A stretch of DNA of 12,455 bases. It comes from Cerioporus squamosus (lineage: Eukaryota > Basidiomycota > Agaricomycetes > Polyporales > Polyporaceae). Below are positions 8,701 through 12,455 of this stretch, in pieces. The notes beneath the pieces were generated by a model, which searched no databases, was not told the origin of the DNA, and worked only from the letters and a program-made list of their open reading frames with translations. Position 1 is the stretch's first letter, and each line of letters starts with the position of its first letter. The DNA lies in NCBI GenBank assembly GCA_022592435.1, contig JABYQS010000833.1:1-12455 (forward strand), given 5' to 3'. The position numbers and the translations under genes are program-made.

Positions 8701-9486
8701 CTCTGGGTCGTGATGGAGTATATGGAGGGCGGTGCGCTCACGGACATCATTGAGAACAACACCCTTGAGGAGGACCAGATCTCGAGTATCTGCTTGGAGG
8801 TTTGTCTCGTTCTTCATGATCCGCCACCGTCTTTACTGATCGGTATTGTGGTGTGCAGACTTGCAAGGGTCTTTGCCACCTCCACAGTCAATCCATCATT
8901 CACCGTGATATCAAGTCCGACAACGTCCTGTTGGACGCGCAGGGCCACGTTAAGATCAGTACGTATCCACTCTTCACATCTTCTGAGTATCTACTCACCG
9001 CGTCGCGCAGCCGACTTTGGTTTCTGCGCAAAGCTCACGGACCAGAAGTCCAAGCGTGCGACCATGGTCGGTACGCCGTACTGGATGGCTCCCGAGGTGG
9101 TCAAGCAAAAGGAGTACGGCGCGAAGGTCGACATCTGGTCGCTCGGTATCATGGCCATCGAGATGATCGAGAACGAGCCTCCATACCTCGATGAGGAGCC
9201 GCTCAAGGCTCTGTACCTCATCGCGACCAACGGCACGCCCACGCTAAAGAAGCCCGACGCGCTCTCGCGGGAGCTCAAGGGCTTCCTGAGCGTGTGTCTG
9301 TGTGTGGACGTTAAGAGCCGAGCGACTGCGGACGAGCTTCTTGAGGTACGTGACGGTGTTATGGTTGACCTTGTCGTCTTGACTCTGCCGCTGACATTAT
9401 CCTGCTAGCACGAGTTCCTGAAGAAGGCATGCGCACTATCCGGGCTCGCTCCCTTGCTCCGCTTCCGGAACAAGCAGGCCTCATGA
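5772..9486 (+). CDS. CLA4: Cla4-type p21-activated kinase (PH-CRIB-Ser/Thr kinase), with three apparent frameshifts
   Basis: Six exons: 5772-6110, 7153-7404, 7459-8799, 8859-8958, 9011-9345 and 9409-9486. With three lost bases allowed for, the protein is about 815 residues. A PH domain spans about 78-170, split by intron 1. The CRIB motif (SNPTNFVHKVHVGFDP) is at about 174-200 and should bind Cdc42/Rac-GTP. A long Pro/Ser-rich linker follows. The kinase domain begins near 540, with the glycine loop GQGASGT, VAIK lysine about 571, HRDIKSDN about 660, DFG about 680, activation-loop TMVGTPYWMAPE about 696, and the end APLLRFRNKQAS. PH plus CRIB marks the Cla4 branch rather than Ste20; these kinases act at the cell cortex in polarity, septins and cytokinesis. 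The start has G at -3 and G at +4. Within exon 3 the frame changes near 7743, 8310 and 8530, each fixed by one extra base. The three together keep the downstream phase. The 1042-nt intron 1 is unusual; the others are 52-63 nt. Confidence 0.93.
6111..7152 (+). other. Oversized intron 1 of the PAK gene, possible insertion
   Basis: The intron runs from gtgagt at 6111 to ctttgcag at 7152, with a branch-like gctaac about 25 nt before the acceptor. At 1042 nt it is some 14 times longer than the next-longest intron in the window. The octamer ggttgtct occurs at 6117-6124 and 7108-7115. Removing one copy and the 983 bp between them leaves a 51-nt intron with all splice signals, so these could be target-site duplications of an inserted element. 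Against this, I see no terminal inverted repeats or transposase, and a third copy of the octamer is at 6246-6253. Frames inside (for example 6591-6965 plus, 6475-6753 minus) show no recognisable domain. Confidence 0.5.
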
Positions 9487-10294
9487 GTTTCTTCTGTTCC
9501 TCCTCGCTGACACTGGTTGGTATTCTTCGGTGGTTGCCATCCTCTCTCTGGGCCGGACGGACACAGTGTGCTGCGTTGTTCCTCCCTCGCCCTCTGCATA
9601 TTCCCCCCACCACCTGCCCTGTCCATGCACTGTTCTTCACGATACGATCTATCTATATCCGCCTTTACTTCTGTCGTGTCCGGCCCTTCTCCCTCGTGTC
9701 TGCGTATATTAGTACTGCCGTCTTACCCTCGTCGACCTCTCTCTTCTGTCGTGCTTGTTCTTTCTCTTTCCTCTCATCTTTCCTTCGCTTCTCGCTCATC
9801 ATGTTGGAAGACCCTAGTATTGTACACTACGACGAGGAGGACGGCTAGAGTGCATACGGGCGTGCAGGGCCTATGTACATGTGGTACGCATGCGTGCATA
9901 CGGAAATCTCGTGGTGTGTACGCTCTGGAATGCAATCGCGGTCTTCTAAACATAAGTGGTGGGGCACATATGGACACGCCTACAATCAGCGGGGTGAGGA
10001 AACCGGACGGTCTACATGGGCAGCATAAGTAAGCGATGCGCAAGGGCCAGACGCGAACACGAACAAGAACGGATAGTCAGTACGTGAGGGGGTAGTACCA
10101 GTGAGTTAAGTTAGTTCGAAGGATTACAGCGGAATGAGAGTACATGGTGAGACGACAGAGAGCGACAGACGACAACAGCAGCGGCAGAGACGACACCGAA
10201 TACATACAACCACAGCGACCCTACAGGATACAGACTAGCATGCATACAGAGGTGAGATCCGAGGTCAGTCCCAGAGCGCGAGGGCCCGCGCGGA
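9487..10294. other. Convergent 3' region between the PAK and CNOT11 genes
   Basis: This stretch holds the 3' ends of two genes that point at each other. The left part to about 9800 is strongly T/C-rich on the plus strand. I found no AATAAA-type signal in either direction, which is common in fungi. A 15-codon frame starting with ATG after a pyrimidine tract at about 9801-9848 is too short to support. Longer plus-strand frames crossing the CT-rich part have biased composition and no domains. Confidence 0.5.
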
Positions 10295-11677
10295 TTAGAA
10301 CTTGCCCATGGCGAGGATCGGTAGAGCGAGTTCGCCTCCTCGAAGCGCGAGTTGCGCAGGGTGAAGTGCGCCATCTCGGCCGAGTCGCGTCGGACGCGGG
10401 GTCGACGAATCGACAGTTTGATAAGTGAGTTATAAAACGGCAGAGCTGCGGGATCGGGAGAGGCGACGGTGAGCAACACAGTTGGCGGGAATATGCAAGC
10501 ATTGAGACGATACGCACATTCTGAACGCCCTCGCGAAGCGGTCGTCGCTGATGTTGCCCTCCCGTTCGTCCTGCTCCGCGCGGTCGAGCCACATGATACA
10601 CTCGTGATGAACCAGCCGAGCACGTCCGTGCGTACGAGGTCGCGATCGTTGTTTTGCCTCCAGTGGTGATGTCGGTGACAGACGTAGAATCGCGGAGTAG
10701 GCGTCCGATAAGGTCGAAAGAGGGCAGGGTGGGCGGGAGGTGCTTGAGTACGTCCAGGTATGGTTCCAGCCCAGTCTCGCTGTTGCTGGTGAGCAACGAT
10801 GTGACAAGTGGGTGTCCGAGCGCAGGTTAGTAGCGAGGATGGGCGGTAGGTCGAGGGACGTGATCACGGAAGGCGAGGTGAGCTTCGACACCATCGGAAG
10901 GAGGGTCTGACACCAATGAGATCGAAGACCCATGACGGGAGTGAGTGGAAACTCACCCGTGCTCTGCGAGAGACAAGACGCGCTCGCGCGCCGACGCAAG
11001 CAGGAGTGTCGCTGCCCGCGAGTAGCTCTCGTTCTCCTCTTCACGCTCGCTGCGCCCCTCTGAAGACAAGCGCCTTCCACGGCGTACCTGGGAGCGAGAT
11101 CGACAGTCTTCTGGGTGATCCCTCCTCATCCAGGGTCAGATTCGCGGCTCTAAGCTTGGGCGGTAGAGGTGACCTCGCCAGCGTATTCGGTGAGAACGGA
11201 CCGATCTGTGGTACGTGAGCTCTACATTCACAGCGACACTGTCTGAGAGATGCTCACATCGTTACCGTCACCCTTCAAGATCTTCCAGAGCACCCAGACC
11301 AGCTGCTCGTTCTCGCCTCACTCCGCCTGCATTGCAATCGGACGGCGATCTCGCGCTCCCTGACAAACGTCGCATACAGCACGGACTTGAAGGGATTGAT
11401 GAAATCGGATGGGGCGCGTATAGTGAGTACAATATAAGACACAAGTATGCGCTGGGTGATCTTGGGGGACGCGCGCCGTCAGATTAAGTCCGCTATCCCT
11501 ATACAAGTCATGACTCACTTCCACCGATGAATCCAGCATAGGCATAACACATCCAGCGACCTGGAATCGCGAGAGCGGCGGGACGATCTGCATGAATGCG
11601 TGCGCGGCGGTCGAGCATGGCGTGGTGAACGCTCCGGCGAGCAGGTGGTTGACGTTCGTGCGGGTCACGTCGCCCAT
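10295..11677 (-). CDS. CNOT11: CCR4-NOT complex subunit 11, interrupted by many frameshifts
   Basis: Five exons on the minus strand: 11677-11519, 11460-11258, 11205-10957, 10906-10518 and 10445-10295, with introns of 58, 52, 50 and 72 nt. The product would be about 385 residues. The N-terminal part has PPLSRFQVAGCVMPMLD, then ITQRILVSYIVLTIRAP and INPFKSVLYATFVRERE, followed by LVWVLWKILK. The C-terminal CNOT11 domain (PF10155 type) runs from the segment with PLVTSLLTSNSE and PYLDVLKHLPPTLPSF through LGWFIHEC to EMAHFTLRNSRFEEANSLYR. CNOT11 is a scaffold subunit of the deadenylase complex that pairs with CNOT10 in animals. About 11 frame changes occur, roughly at 11312-11335, 11045-11062, 10957-10962, 10810-10818, 10641, 10605, 10530, 10435, 10408, 10387 and 10319, mostly one missing base each. 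All splice sites remain intact, and the exon phases agree once the missing bases are counted. The start is uncertain: in-frame ATGs also lie upstream. Confidence 0.8.
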
Positions 11678-12455
11678 CAACTTTGCTTGGCCGCAGAGGA
11701 GCCTGTAGTACGAAGCAGTTTGCATCATGTTTAGCATGTATGTCGTGACGAAAGGCGTCGTCGTCGTCCAAGTCGGTGAGCGTGAATGCTTGGTGGAAGG
11801 CAAGGTCAGTAGGCGCCCTCGGCCTTGCAGCGCTCCGACCGAGTCTAGTTGGCTAGCCACAGACAAGCCACATAAGGGATTCTGAAGTGAGCTTGCATCA
11901 GGCCTGGATATCCGTCAACTGCTCTGTTTCACAATGAGCATCCTCAGTAACATCTGGCAGCTGAAGAGATGGTCCGAAGCGGGAGGTTTGCTTTGCTGGA
12001 GCGGCAACGACCAGAATCAGACGGCTACGGTACTGGTGAACCGACCATGCATATGGGGCCTGCGGAGGAGCAGTAGCGGTATGTTGCGATGAGGTCCACA
12101 GAGTCGGGAAAAATACATATGAGCAACCATTACAAAGTTTCCTATAGTACGCGTCCCATACTAGATATGGACCAAGAAAAAGCAAAGCAGCAAGACGAAC
12201 GTAGTTGTGGGATAATGTGGAACGGATAATACGGTCTAATACGGTAAGCCGACGAGTAGACCAATGCAGAAGGAGCCGATGTGGGCAGGTTAGCCGAAGA
12301 CGACGACATAGTGCCAAGATCGGGCTGAGGTGATTCGGCCGGGACTCCCCTTTCTCCTCCTCCCGGGACTCTGAGCGCGGGCGAACTTGCATTCGAAGCT
12401 GTCATCATTGGACCGCGTCGAAAGAGCCGGATTGACGAAACCTCCAAGGGACGAC
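11678..12455. other. Upstream region of CNOT11 and right edge of the window
   Basis: The CNOT11 leader and promoter should lie in the left part; the minus strand near 11700-11830 continues open in the CNOT11 frame, so the true start may be further upstream than 11677. A minus-strand frame at 12142-12447 has a Ser/Ala/Pro-rich run (SSSSANLPTSAPSALVYSS) that could belong to a gene crossing the right edge. It has no domain and no clear exon limits. A 10-bp-period direct repeat, taatacggt, sits at 12227-12235 and 12237-12245. Nothing else is recognised. Confidence 0.4.

Noticed and set aside
9429..10032. Overlapping plus-strand frames (139 and 171 codons) after the PAK stop
   Set aside because: They run through CT-rich 3' sequence and give Ser/Leu/Phe-rich low-complexity peptides without domains.
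11678..11870. Peptide reading DLAFHQAFTLTDLDDDD joined by a frameshift to the CNOT11 N-terminus
   Set aside because: It would need one more frame change and has no start codon; the ATG at 11677 gives a plausible N-terminus. I left it as leader, though a longer N-terminus cannot be excluded.
1..12455. tRNA, rRNA, CRISPR arrays, LTRs or transposase genes
   Set aside because: TTCGA-type sites were looked at for tRNA B boxes without a matching A box or fold; no regularly spaced repeats, long terminal repeats or transposase motifs were seen by eye.

Overview
The window looks like nuclear DNA of a filamentous basidiomycete, most likely an agaricomycete. The genes are intron-rich with very short introns (50-76 nt, GT...AG, CTNAN branch sites), carry pyrimidine-rich leaders, and read most naturally as basidiomycete members of their families. 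There is no bacterial, viral, tRNA, rRNA or CRISPR content that I can see.

Layout from left to right. Positions 1-1024 hold at most the tail of a gene cut by the left edge. A small three-exon gene on the minus strand (1025-1475) encodes a CsbD-like/Hmp1-type stress protein, with a TATA box upstream. A three-exon minus-strand gene (2129-3141) encodes a single-pass membrane protein with a Ser/Thr-rich outer part. It shares a 252-bp divergent promoter with a four-exon plus-strand gene (3394-3864) for mitochondrial ribosomal protein uS19m. About 1.9 kb without a recognisable gene follows; its right end carries a cluster of four CCAAT boxes. Next is a six-exon plus-strand gene (5772-9486) for a Cla4-type p21-activated kinase (PH, CRIB and kinase domains). 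It converges on a five-exon minus-strand gene (10295-11677) for CCR4-NOT subunit 11. The right edge (11678-12455) is the upstream region of the latter plus an uncertain reading frame.

The genes are unrelated housekeeping or signalling genes rather than one pathway: stress protein, membrane protein, mitochondrial translation, Rho-GTPase polarity signalling, and mRNA deadenylation. I found no undescribed system. The most unusual features are as follows. (1) The two right-hand genes carry about 14 frame changes, mostly single missing bases, while splice sites and residues stay conserved; this points to assembly errors more than gene decay. (2) PAK intron 1 is 1042 nt. It is bounded by an 8-bp direct repeat whose collapse would leave a normal 51-nt intron, suggesting an insertion.
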